A stretch of 64,000 nucleotides of DNA from Amycolatopsis vancoresmycina (lineage in GTDB: Bacteria; Actinomycetota; Actinomycetes; Mycobacteriales; Pseudonocardiaceae), in NCBI RefSeq assembly GCF_000716785.1, contig NZ_JNYY01000017.1, positions 1 to 64,000 of the forward strand, given 5' to 3'. The position numbers and the translations under genes are program-made. Positions 40,978 through 51,400 of the stretch are shown here, one piece after another. Below the pieces are notes generated by a model. The model saw only the letters and a program-made list of their open reading frames with translations, searched no databases and was not told the DNA's origin. Each line of letters begins with the position of its first letter. Within the stretch, counting starts at the first letter, position 1.

Positions 40978-43900
40978 ATGACCGGCGAAGACAAGCTTCG
41001 CGACTACCTGAAGCGGGCGACGGTCGAGCTCGCGGGCGCGCGCCGCCGGCTGGCCGAGTACGAGGCCCGCGAGAGCGAGCCCATCGCCGTGATCGGCATG
41101 TCCTGCCGGTTCCCCGGCGCCCCGGACGTCGACGCGTACTGGAAGCTGCTTCGCGAAGGCCGCGCCGCCGAAGTCGGCGACGTGCCCGCCGGGCGGTTCG
41201 ACCACCTGCCCGACACCGGCGGCACCCGCCGCCGCGGCGCCTTCCTGACCGAAGTGGACGGCTGGGACGCCCCCTTCTTCGGCTACGCCCCGCAGGAGGC
41301 GCTGCGGATGGACCCGCAGCAGCGGCTGCTGATGGAGCTCGCGTGGGAGGCGATGGACGACGCCGGCACCCCGGCGCCCCGGCTGCGGGGCAGCCGCACC
41401 GGCGTGCTCCTCGGGTTCTCCGACGCCTTCCAGTACGGCCAGGTGGCGGCCGAACGCGAAGGCACCGGCGTGTACGCCGACCCGTACATGGGCCAGGGCA
41501 GCCTCGCCAGCGTCGTCGCCGGGCGGCTGGCGTACCACTTCGACCTGCGCGGGCCGGCGTTCTCGCTGGACACGGCGTGCTCGTCGACGCTGGTCGCGGT
41601 GCACCTCGCGGCCCGCGCGCTGCGGGCGGGCGAGTGCGACTACGCGCTGGCCGGCGGCGGGTTCCTGGCGCTGCACCCGTTCCTGTACGTCTACAGCAGC
41701 CGCAACGCGCTGCTGTCGCCGACCGACCGCTGCCACACGTTCGACACCAGCGCCGACGGCTACATGATGGGCGAGGGCGGCGGGATGGTGGTGCTGGCGC
41801 GGCTGTCCGACGCCCTGCGCGACGGCCACCGCATCCGCGCGGTGATCCGCGGTTCGGCGGTGAACCAGGACGGCCGCAGCAACGGCCTGACGGCCCCCAA
41901 CCGCAGCGCCCAGGTCGACGTGATCCGCCGGGCACTGGCCGACGCGGGTGCCGCCCCGGCCGACGTCGACTTCCTGGAGGCCCACGGCTCGGGCACGCCG
42001 CTGGGCGACGAGATCGAGCTGGGCGCGCTGGGCGACGTGTTCGGCGAGCGGCCAGCGGACCGGCCGCTGCCGGTCGGGGCGGTGAAGACCAACATCGGCC
42101 ACACCCACACCGCGGCCGGGATCGCCGGGCTGATCAAGACGGTCCTGGTGCTGGAGAACGGCGAAGTGCCGCCGAACCTGCACATGAGCGACCCGGCGGA
42201 GCAGGTGCTGGCGAACGCGACGGTCCGCCCGTCGGCCGGCTTGACGCCCTTGCCGGACCACGACCGCCCGGCGGTGGCGGGCGTCAGCTCCTTCGGCTGG
42301 TCAGGGACGAACGCCCACCTGGTTTTGGAAGCGGCGCGGGTGGTCGTGAGTGAAAAAGAGGGTTCTAACCCTCCTTTTCACTCACGACCCCCCGGCGCCG
42401 AACTGGTCCCGGTTTCGGCGGCGTCGGAAGCCGCGCTGCGCGCGCAGCTCTCTCGGCTCGCCCGGACCGCGGGTGATGCCCCCTCAGTCACGAGTGATGC
42501 CCCGCTGATCACGCGTGATGCCCCGGCGAGCACGGCCGTGACCCTGGCCGACCTCGCCCACACGCTCCGCGAGGGCCGCGCGCACCTCGACCACCGCCGT
42601 GCCGTCGTCGCCACCAGCCTCGAGGATGCTGCGCGGCAGCTGACCGCCGCCGCACAGGCACCCGGCGTCCACCGCAAGCCCGGCTCGCCGAAGGTCGCCT
42701 ACCTGCTCCCCGGCGTCGGCGACCAGTACCGCGGCATGGCCACCCAGCTCTACCGCGACGAATCCGTCTTCGCCCAAGCCGTCGACGAATGCTGCGCCAT
42801 CGCCGCCGACCGGTGCGGCGTCGGCCTGAAGGCCGCCTTCTTCGCGGAGCCGGTCGCCGCCGCCGCGCCGACGTTCTTCGGCGCCGGGCAGGAAGACGAA
42901 CTCCTCGACCGCGCCGAAGTCGCGCACCCCCTCCTCTTCACCGTCGAGTACGCCCTCGCCCAGCTGCTCGCCGACCGGGGTGTCAAGCCCGGCCTGCTCG
43001 TCGGCTACAGCCTCGGCGAGTACGTCGCCGCCTGCCTCGCCGGGGTCTTCACCCTCGCCGACGCCCTGCACGTCGTCACCGGGCGGGCCCGGCTGATCGG
43101 GCGCGCGCCGGCCGGGCGGATGCTCGCCGTCGCCGCGTCCGCGGAGCAGGTCGCCGAAGCCGTCCGCGGCACCCGGGTCGACGTCGCCGCGCTCAACGGC
43201 CCGCAGATGACCGTCCTCAGTGGACCGCCCGGGGAGATCGAGGCGGCCGCGGCGAGCCTGAAGGCCGCCGGGCTGGCCGCGCGGGCCCTGCGCTCGGCCC
43301 ACCCGTTCCACTCCACCCTGCTGGAACCCGCCCGCGCCGAGCTGGCCGAGCTGGTCGCCTCGGTGCCGCGGCAGGCACCGCGGATCCCCGTCGTCTCGAA
43401 CGCCACCGGCACCGTCCTCACCGACGCCGAAGCGATCGACCCGCAGTACTGGGCCGGCCACCTGTGCCACCCCGTCCGGTTCGCCGACGGGGTCCGGCAC
43501 TGCGCCGGCCAGGACGTCGACGCCTACGTCGAGCTCGGCCCCGGCCAGACCCTCGGCGGCCTGGTCCGCCAGAACCTCACCGAAGGCAGGCCCGCCGTGC
43601 TCGGCACCCTGCCCGCGCCCTGGCCCGTCGAGAACCGCCCGGCCGAAGGCACCGCGCTGCTGGAGACCCTCGCCCGCCTGTGGGAACTCGGCGTGCCGGC
43701 GAAGTTCGGCACCGGGCACGCCGGCCGGACCGTGTCGCTGCCCGGCTACCCCTTCCAGCGCACGAAGTTCTGGCCGCAGGCGACCCGCACCCAGGCCGGG
43801 CCGGCGGAGGAGAACGGCCGGCTCTACGCCCCGGTCTGGCGCCTCGACCCCACGCGGCCCACGGCCACCCCGCAGGGCTCGCTGATCACCACGAACGCCG

Positions 43901-45408
43901 AACTCGCCGCGCTGGCCGTGCAGGCGGGGATGACCGTCGGCACCGACCCCGGGACGCTGCCCCAGCCCCTGCACGTCGTCCACGAAGGCGGGTTCGACGA
44001 GCTCCTCCGGACCGTCCAGGCCCTCGACGGCCACGACGTCCGCCTGCTCACCGTCACCACCGGCGCGACCGAGATCACCGGCGGCGACCTCACCGACCCG
44101 GACGCCGCCGCAGTGCACGGCCTCGGCCGCGGCGTCCGCGCCGAGTACCCAGGCCTGCGGTGGCGCGGCGTCGACGTCGAACCCGGCACCCCGGCCGAGC
44201 ACCTCCTGGCGGAGCTGGCCCGCCCCTGGACCGGCGACGCCGCGGCAGAACCGGTGCTCACCGGCTGGCGCGGCGGACGCCGCCGCCTCCAGGAGTACAC
44301 CGAGATCACCCTCGACGACGTCACCCCGGACTGGGGCGGCACGCACGTGATCACCGGCGGCACCCGCGGGCTCGGCATGATCGTCGCCCAGCACCTCGCC
44401 CGCCACGGCGCGAGCAGGCTCGCCCTGATCGGCCGCACCGGCGAGGCGGACCCGAGCGACCTCGCGGAGCTGACCGCCGAGGTGCTCGTGCTCAAGGCCG
44501 ACGCCGGCGACCCGGACCAGCTGCGGAAAGCACTGGCCGAAGCCCGAGCCCGGTTCGGCGAATTCGACTCGATCGTGCACGCCGCCGGCCTGCCGGGCGG
44601 CGGACTCGCCCAGCGCCGCACCGCCGGGGACATGCACCGGACACTCGCCCCGAAGGTGCACGCGGTCGGCCCGCTGCTCGAAGCCCGGCCCCGGCGGCTG
44701 GTGCTGTTCTCCTCGATCGTCACGGTCGTGGGCGGCATCGGCGAAGCCGACTACTGCGCGGCCAACAGCGTCCTCGACGCGCACGGCGCCGCACTGTCCA
44801 CAGCGGACACCCAGGTGGTCACCGTGGCCTGGGGTCACTGGCAGCACGACTCCTGGGCCGACGCCGCCACCGGCGAAGCGCGCCTCGCCTACCGCCGCCG
44901 CTACGGCTTCTCCGCCGAAGCCGGCTGCGCCGTGCTGGACAGGCTCGCGGGGAACGGCTTCCGCGGCACGGTGGTCGCGCTGCGCCAGGACCTGACGGCG
45001 GCCCGCCGCGAGCTGGCCGAGCTCAACGACCTCGGCGGGCTCCTCGAAGCGGCACCGGCGCCGGAATCGCGCTACCCGCGGCCGCCGCTGCGCACCGAGT
45101 ACGCCGCCCCGCGCGGCGAACTCGAGACCGACATCGCCGGCGTCTGGGGCGAGTTCCTGGGCATCGACGCGGTCGGCGTGCACGACCCGTTCTTCGACCT
45201 CGGCGGCAACTCGCTGGTCGGCATGGCGATGGTGGCGGCGCTGGAGAAGCGCCTCGGCCGCAAGATCGCGCCCGCCGTCCTCTTCGGCCACCCCACCGTG
45301 GCCGCCTTCGCCGCCGCACTGACCGACACCGACGCCCCCGCCCCGCGGGCGGCCACCACCGGATCCGCGCGGGGCCAGCGCCGCCGCCTGGCCGGCACCC
45401 GGAAATGA
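40978..45408 (+). CDS. Type I PKS: KS-AT-KR-ACP module
   Basis: This is a 1,476-residue protein with AGGGG 7 nt before ATG 40978. Residues 1-34 form the coiled-coil N-terminal docking helix that should pair with the PKS1 tail. KS (about 35-455) has Cys201 in D-T-A-C-S-S-T. AT has Ser678 in G-Y-S-L-G-E-Y and H775-P-F-H, a malonyl-type pattern but from a lineage unlike the PKS1 ATs. KR has G-G-T-R-G-L-G near 1127 and D-Y-C-A-A-N. ACP has Ser1412 (G-G-N-S-L). No DH or ER is present, so a beta-hydroxyl is expected. The KS-AT linker (residues about 455-530) is unusual: it encodes a palindromic repeat and 21-bp repeats in frame. The short basic C-terminal tail may dock to PKS3. Confidence 0.92.
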   Translation: MTGEDKLRDYLKRATVELAGARRRLAEYEARESEPIAVIGMSCRFPGAPDVDAYWKLLREGRAAEVGDVPAGRFDHLPDTGGTRRRGAFLTEVDGWDAPFFGYAPQEALRMDPQQRLLMELAWEAMDDAGTPAPRLRGSRTGVLLGFSDAFQYGQVAAEREGTGVYADPYMGQGSLASVVAGRLAYHFDLRGPAFSLDTACSSTLVAVHLAARALRAGECDYALAGGGFLALHPFLYVYSSRNALLSPTDRCHTFDTSADGYMMGEGGGMVVLARLSDALRDGHRIRAVIRGSAVNQDGRSNGLTAPNRSAQVDVIRRALADAGAAPADVDFLEAHGSGTPLGDEIELGALGDVFGERPADRPLPVGAVKTNIGHTHTAAGIAGLIKTVLVLENGEVPPNLHMSDPAEQVLANATVRPSAGLTPLPDHDRPAVAGVSSFGWSGTNAHLVLEAARVVVSEKEGSNPPFHSRPPGAELVPVSAASEAALRAQLSRLARTAGDAPSVTSDAPLITRDAPASTAVTLADLAHTLREGRAHLDHRRAVVATSLEDAARQLTAAAQAPGVHRKPGSPKVAYLLPGVGDQYRGMATQLYRDESVFAQAVDECCAIAADRCGVGLKAAFFAEPVAAAAPTFFGAGQEDELLDRAEVAHPLLFTVEYALAQLLADRGVKPGLLVGYSLGEYVAACLAGVFTLADALHVVTGRARLIGRAPAGRMLAVAASAEQVAEAVRGTRVDVAALNGPQMTVLSGPPGEIEAAAASLKAAGLAARALRSAHPFHSTLLEPARAELAELVASVPRQAPRIPVVSNATGTVLTDAEAIDPQYWAGHLCHPVRFADGVRHCAGQDVDAYVELGPGQTLGGLVRQNLTEGRPAVLGTLPAPWPVENRPAEGTALLETLARLWELGVPAKFGTGHAGRTVSLPGYPFQRTKFWPQATRTQAGPAEENGRLYAPVWRLDPTRPTATPQGSLITTNAELAALAVQAGMTVGTDPGTLPQPLHVVHEGGFDELLRTVQALDGHDVRLLTVTTGATEITGGDLTDPDAAAVHGLGRGVRAEYPGLRWRGVDVEPGTPAEHLLAELARPWTGDAAAEPVLTGWRGGRRRLQEYTEITLDDVTPDWGGTHVITGGTRGLGMIVAQHLARHGASRLALIGRTGEADPSDLAELTAEVLVLKADAGDPDQLRKALAEARARFGEFDSIVHAAGLPGGGLAQRRTAGDMHRTLAPKVHAVGPLLEARPRRLVLFSSIVTVVGGIGEADYCAANSVLDAHGAALSTADTQVVTVAWGHWQHDSWADAATGEARLAYRRRYGFSAEAGCAVLDRLAGNGFRGTVVALRQDLTAARRELAELNDLGGLLEAAPAPESRYPRPPLRTEYAAPRGELETDIAGVWGEFLGIDAVGVHDPFFDLGGNSLVGMAMVAALEKRLGRKIAPAVLFGHPTVAAFAAALTDTDAPAPRAATTGSARGQRRRLAGTRK
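42342..42389. repeat. 48-bp near-perfect palindrome inserted in frame in PKS2
   Basis: Arms 42342-42364 and 42367-42389 pair with one mismatch in 23 (42357/42374) around a 2-base loop. The outer arm begins GGTCGTGAGTGAAAA. It looks like a REP-type or miniature mobile palindrome, yet it is translated in frame as V-V-V-S-E-K-E-G-S-N-P-P-F-H-S-R in the KS-AT linker. Its base composition (AT-rich runs of A and T) is unlike the surrounding sequence. Confidence 0.85.
42469..42540. repeat. 21-bp repeats inside PKS2, encoding heptapeptide repeats
   Basis: Related units begin about 42469, 42490, 42511 and 42532, exactly 21 bp apart, with the clearest copies holding CACGCGTGATGCC or CACGAGTGATGCC. Because 21 bp is seven codons, they encode D-A-P-S-V-T-S, D-A-P-L-I-T-R and D-A-P-A-S-T-A in the KS-AT linker. 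This is the reverse complement of the units at 58.43-58.50 kb (GGCATCACGCGTG), so the same repeat family is used here as coding sequence. Confidence 0.75.
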
Positions 45409-48400
45409 GGGACACCGTGACCGACACCAGCAGCGAGATCTCGCCCACGGACATCGCCGTGGTCGGCATGGCCGGCCGCTTCCCGGGCGCCGACGACGTC
45501 GGCGCGCTCTGGGAGACCGTCCGCGCCGGCCGCTCCGGCATCACCCGCTTCACCGACGCGGAGCTCCTGGCCGCGGGCGTCCCCGCCGACCGGCTCGGCG
45601 ACCCGGCCTACGTCAAGGCGGGTGCCGTCGTCACCGGCGTCGAGGACTTCGACGCGGGCTTCTTCGGCATCAACCCGAAGGAAGCCCAGATCCTCGACCC
45701 GCAGCACCGGCTCTTCCTGGAGCACAGCCAGCACGCCCTGGAGGACGCGGCCTGCGACCCGGCGCGGTTCGACGGCGCGATCGGCGTGTTCGCCGGCTGC
45801 GCGTGGAGCACCTACCTGACCCACAACCTGACGCCGGCGAACGCCGCCGGTGAGATGGGCGAGATCGCGATCGCCCTTGGCAACGACAAGGACACCCTGG
45901 CCACCCGGGTTTCGCACACCCTCGGCCTGTCCGGTCCCGCGTTCAGCATCCAGAGCGCCTGCTCGACGTCGCTGGTCGCGGTGTGCGTCGCGGCGAGCAG
46001 CCTGGCGAACTTCGAATGCGACGTCGCGCTCGCCGGTGGCGTGTCGATCGGCGTGCCGCACCGCGTCGGCTACCTCTACCAGCAGGGCGGCATCGCGCCG
46101 CCGGACGGCGAGTGCCGCGCGTTCGACGCCGCGGGCCTGGGCGCCCCGCTCGGCGGCGGCGTCGGCGTGGTCGCGCTGCGCCGCCTGGAGGACGCGCTCG
46201 CCGACGGCGACCGGGTGTACGCGGTGCTGCGCGGCTGGGCGGTCAACAACGACGCCGGCCGCAAGGTCGGCTTCACCGCACCCGGCGTCGAGGGCCAGGC
46301 CACGGTGATCGCCGAGGCGCTGGCCGCCGCCGGGCTGGAGCCGGAGGACATCGGGTACGTCGAGGCGCACGGCACCGGCACCGCACTCGGCGACGCCGCC
46401 GAAATCGCCGCGCTGCAGCAGGTCTTCGCGGGCCGGTCGGTGCGGATCGGCTCGGTGAAGACCAACGTCGGGCACCTCGACCGCGCCGCCGGCGTGACCA
46501 ACCTGATCAAGGCCGCCCTCGCGCTGCACCACGAGGAGATCCCGCCGACGCGCAACCTCGGCACGCCGAACCCGCAGCTCACCGCGGGCGACGCCGAGCT
46601 GACCGTGGTCACCGAGCGCACCTCGTGGCCGCGCACCGACGTGCCGCGTCGCGCCGGGGTCAGCGCGTTCGGCATCGGCGGCACGAACGCCCACGTCGTG
46701 CTGGAAGAGGCACCGCTCCTCGCTCCCACGGCGGCGACCGGCCCCGAGCTGCTCGTGTGGTCGGCCCGCTCGGCCGCCGCCGCGGACGCGGCCACCGCGA
46801 ATCTCGCCGCCCACTTGGAGACCTCCGGCGACGCGCTCGCCGACGTCGCCCACACACTCCAAAGTGGACGGACGACGTTCGGGCACCGGCGGGTGCTGGT
46901 GGCCGGTTCGGCTGCCGAGGCGGCGCAGGCACTCCGCGAAGGCGCGGTGTCGGCGTCGAGCGACGCCGGGACCGGGCGCCGCGCCGGGTTCCTCATCGCG
47001 GGCACCGGCGAGCAGTACCCGGGCCTGGCCGCGGAGCTGTACGAGACGGAGCCGGTGTTCCGGGCCGAGCTGGACCGCTGCCGCGCCCTGCTGGACACGG
47101 ACTTCCTGGCCGGCATGCTCGGCGAGCGCGAAACCGCGGGCGGCCTGGCCGCCTTGCTGGGCCGCACGACCGGGACGGACCGTCCGGGCGACCGCACCGA
47201 CGTGCTGCACCCCGCGCTGTTCGCCGTCGAGTACGCGCTGGCGCAGCTCGTGCGGTCGTGGGGCGTCGAGCCGGGCGTCCTGGCCGGCTACAGCCTCGGC
47301 GAGTACGTGGCCGCCTGCCTGGCCGGGGTGCTTTCGCTCGAGGACGCGCTGAAGCTGGTGGCGCACCGGGCCAAGCTCATCGCCGCGCTGCCCGGCGGGG
47401 CGATGGCGGCCGTGCCGCTGGCCGACGGCGACGTGCGCGCCCGGATCGCGGGCACGGACCTCGACATCGCCGCGCTCAACGGCCCCCAGCTGACCGTCGT
47501 GTCCGGCACCCCGGACGCGATCGCCGCGCTGAGCGCGTCCCTGGCCGCCGACGAGATCCCGTGCCGGCCGCTGGCCACCACGCACGCCTTCCACTCCCGG
47601 CAGCTCGCCCCGCTGCGCGACGAGCTGACCGCGTGGATCGCCGCGAACGTCACCCTCAACGCACCCACGATCCCGTACGTCTCCAACGTGACCGGTGAGC
47701 TGGTCACCGAGGCGCCTGAAGCGGCGTACTGGGCCGAGCACATGTGCGCGCCCGTCCGGTTCGACGACGTGCTGGCCACCCTGCTGGCCGACGAGGACAC
47801 CGTGCTGCTGGAGCTCGGCCCGGGCCGCTCGCTCGGCGCGATGGTGCGCGGGCACCGGGCGTGCCCGCCGAAGCGCTGGGCGTCGGTGATCCCGACGCTG
47901 CCGGGCGCCGACGACCCGGTCCCGGCCCCCACGGCGCTGGCCGAGGCGGCCGGACGGCTGTGGCTGGCCGGCGTCGACCTCGACTGGACCGGTGTCCGCG
48001 GCGGCCGCGGTGCCCGGCGGGTCGGCCTGCCCGGGTACCCGTTCCAGCGCGAGCGCTACTGGATCGACGCCCCCGGCACGGTCACCCCGGAGGTCCCGCG
48101 CCTGGCCGCCGAGCCCGACGAGCACGTGCAGCTGCTGACGCCGTCGTGGCGGCCGCAGCCCGCGCCCGCGGCCGGGACCACCGGCCGGGTCGCGATCCTG
48201 CCGGACACCGGCGGGGTGGCCGCGGCGCTGACCTCGCTGCTCGGTGCGGTGGCCGAAGTGGCCGACGCCGACACGGTGGTCGACCTGTCGGTCCTCGACC
48301 TGGACGACGACGTGGCGGCGGTGCACGCGGTGTCCCGCACCCTGGCCACGGCGGCGGGGGACGGCTCGCGCGCGGTCCGGGTCCTCGTCGCCACCCGCGC

Positions 48401-51400
48401 CGGCCAGGCGGCCGGGGACGGCCCGGTGCGCCCGGCGCAGGCGGCCGTCGCCGTGCTGCCGGTCGTCGCGAACCAGGAACACCTGAACCTCGACGCCGGC
48501 ACCGTCGACCTCGACCCCGCCCACAGCCCCGCCGAGGCCGCCGCCGTGCTGGCCGCGGAACTGCGCTCCCCCGGCACCCCGCTGGTGGCCTACCGCGGCG
48601 ACCAGCGGCTCGTCCCCGGCCACCGGCCGGCCGAACCCGCCGCCCCGCCGGCGATCCGCGCCGGCGGCAGTTACCTCATCACCGGCGGTCTCGGCGGGGT
48701 CGGGCTGACCATCGCCGAGCACCTCGCCACCCGCGGCGCGCGCCGGCTCGTCCTGGCGAGCCGCAGCGGGGGCACCGAAGCCGCGGTGGCCCGGCTGCGT
48801 GCCCTGGGCGCCGAGGTCGACACCCCGCGCGTGGACATCGGCGATCCCGCCGCGGTGCGGGCGCTGCTCACCGAGCGGTTCGACGGCATCGTCCACGCCG
48901 CCGCGGACTCGGACCCCGCCGGGTTCCGCGCTCTGTCCGAAGTGGACGAAGCGGGCATCGCCCGGCACTTCGCCGCCAAGGTCGGCGGCGCTCGCACGCT
49001 GGCTGCGGCCCTCGACGAGCTGAGGGAACCCGATCGTCCCGAGTGGACACTTCTCTTCTCGTCGACGTCGGCCCTGCTCGGCGGGGTCACCTTCGGCAGC
49101 TACGCCGCCGCCAACGCGGCGCTGCTGGCCGAGGCCCACGGCCGTCCCGGGTGGCTCGCCGCCGCCTGGGACACCTGGCCCGGCACCCTCGAACGGCTCG
49201 ACGCCCGGCTCGGCGCCTCCATGGCCCAGCACGCGATGACCCGCAGCCAGGCGCTGGCCGCGTTCGACCGCCTCACCGCCCACCCCGGCCCGGCCGTGAT
49301 CGTTGCCGCCGGCGGGCTCGACGAGCGCCTTCCCGGCGCCCGCGTGGTCGCGAAGCCGACGGCCGACCGGTTCCCGCGGCCCGACCTGCCCCAGCCCTAC
49401 GTCCCGCCGATGAGCGCCACCGAACGCGGCCTGGCCGAGGTCTGGTCGTCCGTGCTCGGTGTCGAACCGGTCGGCACCCGGGACAACTTCTTCGACCTCA
49501 ACGGCAACTCGCTGCTCGCCCTGCAGATGCTCGCGCTGGTCAAGGAACGCTTCGGGGTCGCCATCCCGACCGTGACGCTGTTCGAGCTGCCGACCGTGCA
49601 GGCGCTCGCGGCAACCTTGGACGAGCAGGCTCCGGCGCAGGTCGTGGCCCCGGCGGCGCCGGTCGTCGTGGCGGATCCGGACGACGACGAGCTGGACCGG
49701 CACATCGCCATCGTCGGCATGGCCGGCCGGTTCCCCGGCGCGGGCACGATCGACGAGTTCTGGCGCAACCTCTGCGACGGCGTCGAGTCGATCACCTTCT
49801 TCACCCCCGACGAGCTGATCGCCGCCGGGGTCGACCCGGCGCAGGTCCGCGACCCGGCGTACGTGCCGGCGCGGCCGGTGCTCGACGACGTCACCGGCTT
49901 CGACGCCGCGTTCTTCGGCCTCAGCCCGCGGATGGCCGCGCTGACCGACCCGCAGCAGCGGCTGTTCCTCGAGGTCTGCTGGGAAGCCCTGGAGGGGGCC
50001 GGGTACGCGAAGCCCGGCGAACGCGGCCGGGTCGGCGTGTTCGGCGGCTGCAACCTTTCGACCTACCTGCTCGGCATCGCCGGGCAGTTCACCTCCGACG
50101 CCGACGCCAGCATCTACGAGCTGGTGATGGGCAACGACAAGGACGCGCTCACCACCACCGTGTCCTACCTGTTCGACCTGCGCGGCCCGAGCATGGCGGT
50201 GCAGACGTTCTGCTCGACGTCGCTGGTCGCGGTGCACACCGCGATGCGCAGCCTGCGGGCCGGCGACTGCGAGATGGCCCTCGCGGGCGGCGTCTCGGTC
50301 CGCGTGCCGGACCGGATCGGGCACCTGCACTCCCCCGGCGGCCAGGAGTCGCCGGACGGGCACGTGCGCACCTTCGACGCCCAGGCCCACGGCAGCATGT
50401 TCGGCGACGGCGCCACCGTCGTCGTCCTCAAGAAACTCGGTGCGGCGCTGCGCGACGGCGACCACATCTGGTCGGTGATCCGCGGTTCGGCGATGAACAA
50501 CGACGGCGCCCTCAAGGTCGGCTACACCGCGCCGAGCGTCGGCGGGCAGTCGCGGGTGATCGCCGACGCGATGGCGGACGCGCGGGTCGCGGCCGAGGAC
50601 GTCGGGTACGTCGAGGCCCACGGCACCGCGACCGAGCTGGGCGACCCGATCGAGGTCGCCGCGCTCACCCGGGCGTTCGGGGACACCGCCGAGAAGCAGT
50701 ACTGCGCTTTGGGTTCGGTGAAGCCGAACGTCGGGCACCTCGACCGCGCCGCCGGCACGGCCGGGCTGATCAAGGCGTCGCTGGTGGTCCGCGAGGGCCT
50801 GATCCCGCCGACGCTGCACTACACCGCGCCGAACCCGGAGATCGACTTCGAGCACAGCCCGTTCCGGGTGGCCGCCGAGCTCGCGCCGTGGAACACCGGC
50901 GACGGCCGCCCGCGGATCGCCGGGCTCAACTCGCTGGGCATGGGAGGGACCAACGTGCACGTCGTCGTCGAACAGCCGCCGGACCGGCCCGCGCCGCCCC
51001 CGGGCGACCCGGACACCGAACGCCGTTACCAGGTGGTGCCGGTCTCGGCCCGCACCGCGGACGCCGCCGACGCGGCGGCCCGGCGCCTCGGCGAGCACCT
51101 CGCCGGGACCCCGGACGCGCGCCTCGCGGACGTGGCGTTCACCCTGCAGGAGGGGCGCAAGACGTTCGAACACCGGCGGGTGGTCGTAGCGTCCGATGTG
51201 GACGGTGCGGCGGCGGCACTGGCCGGCGCCCCGGCGACCCGCGTGGAGCCGGTGCAGGACCGGCCGGTGGCGTTCCTCTTCGCCGGGGTCGGCGAGCAGT
51301 ACCCGGGCCTGGTGGGCGAGCTGTACCGGCGTGAGCCGGTGTTCCGCGCGCACCTCGACGAGTGCCTCGGGCACCTCGACGGCGACCTCGTCACCGGCGC

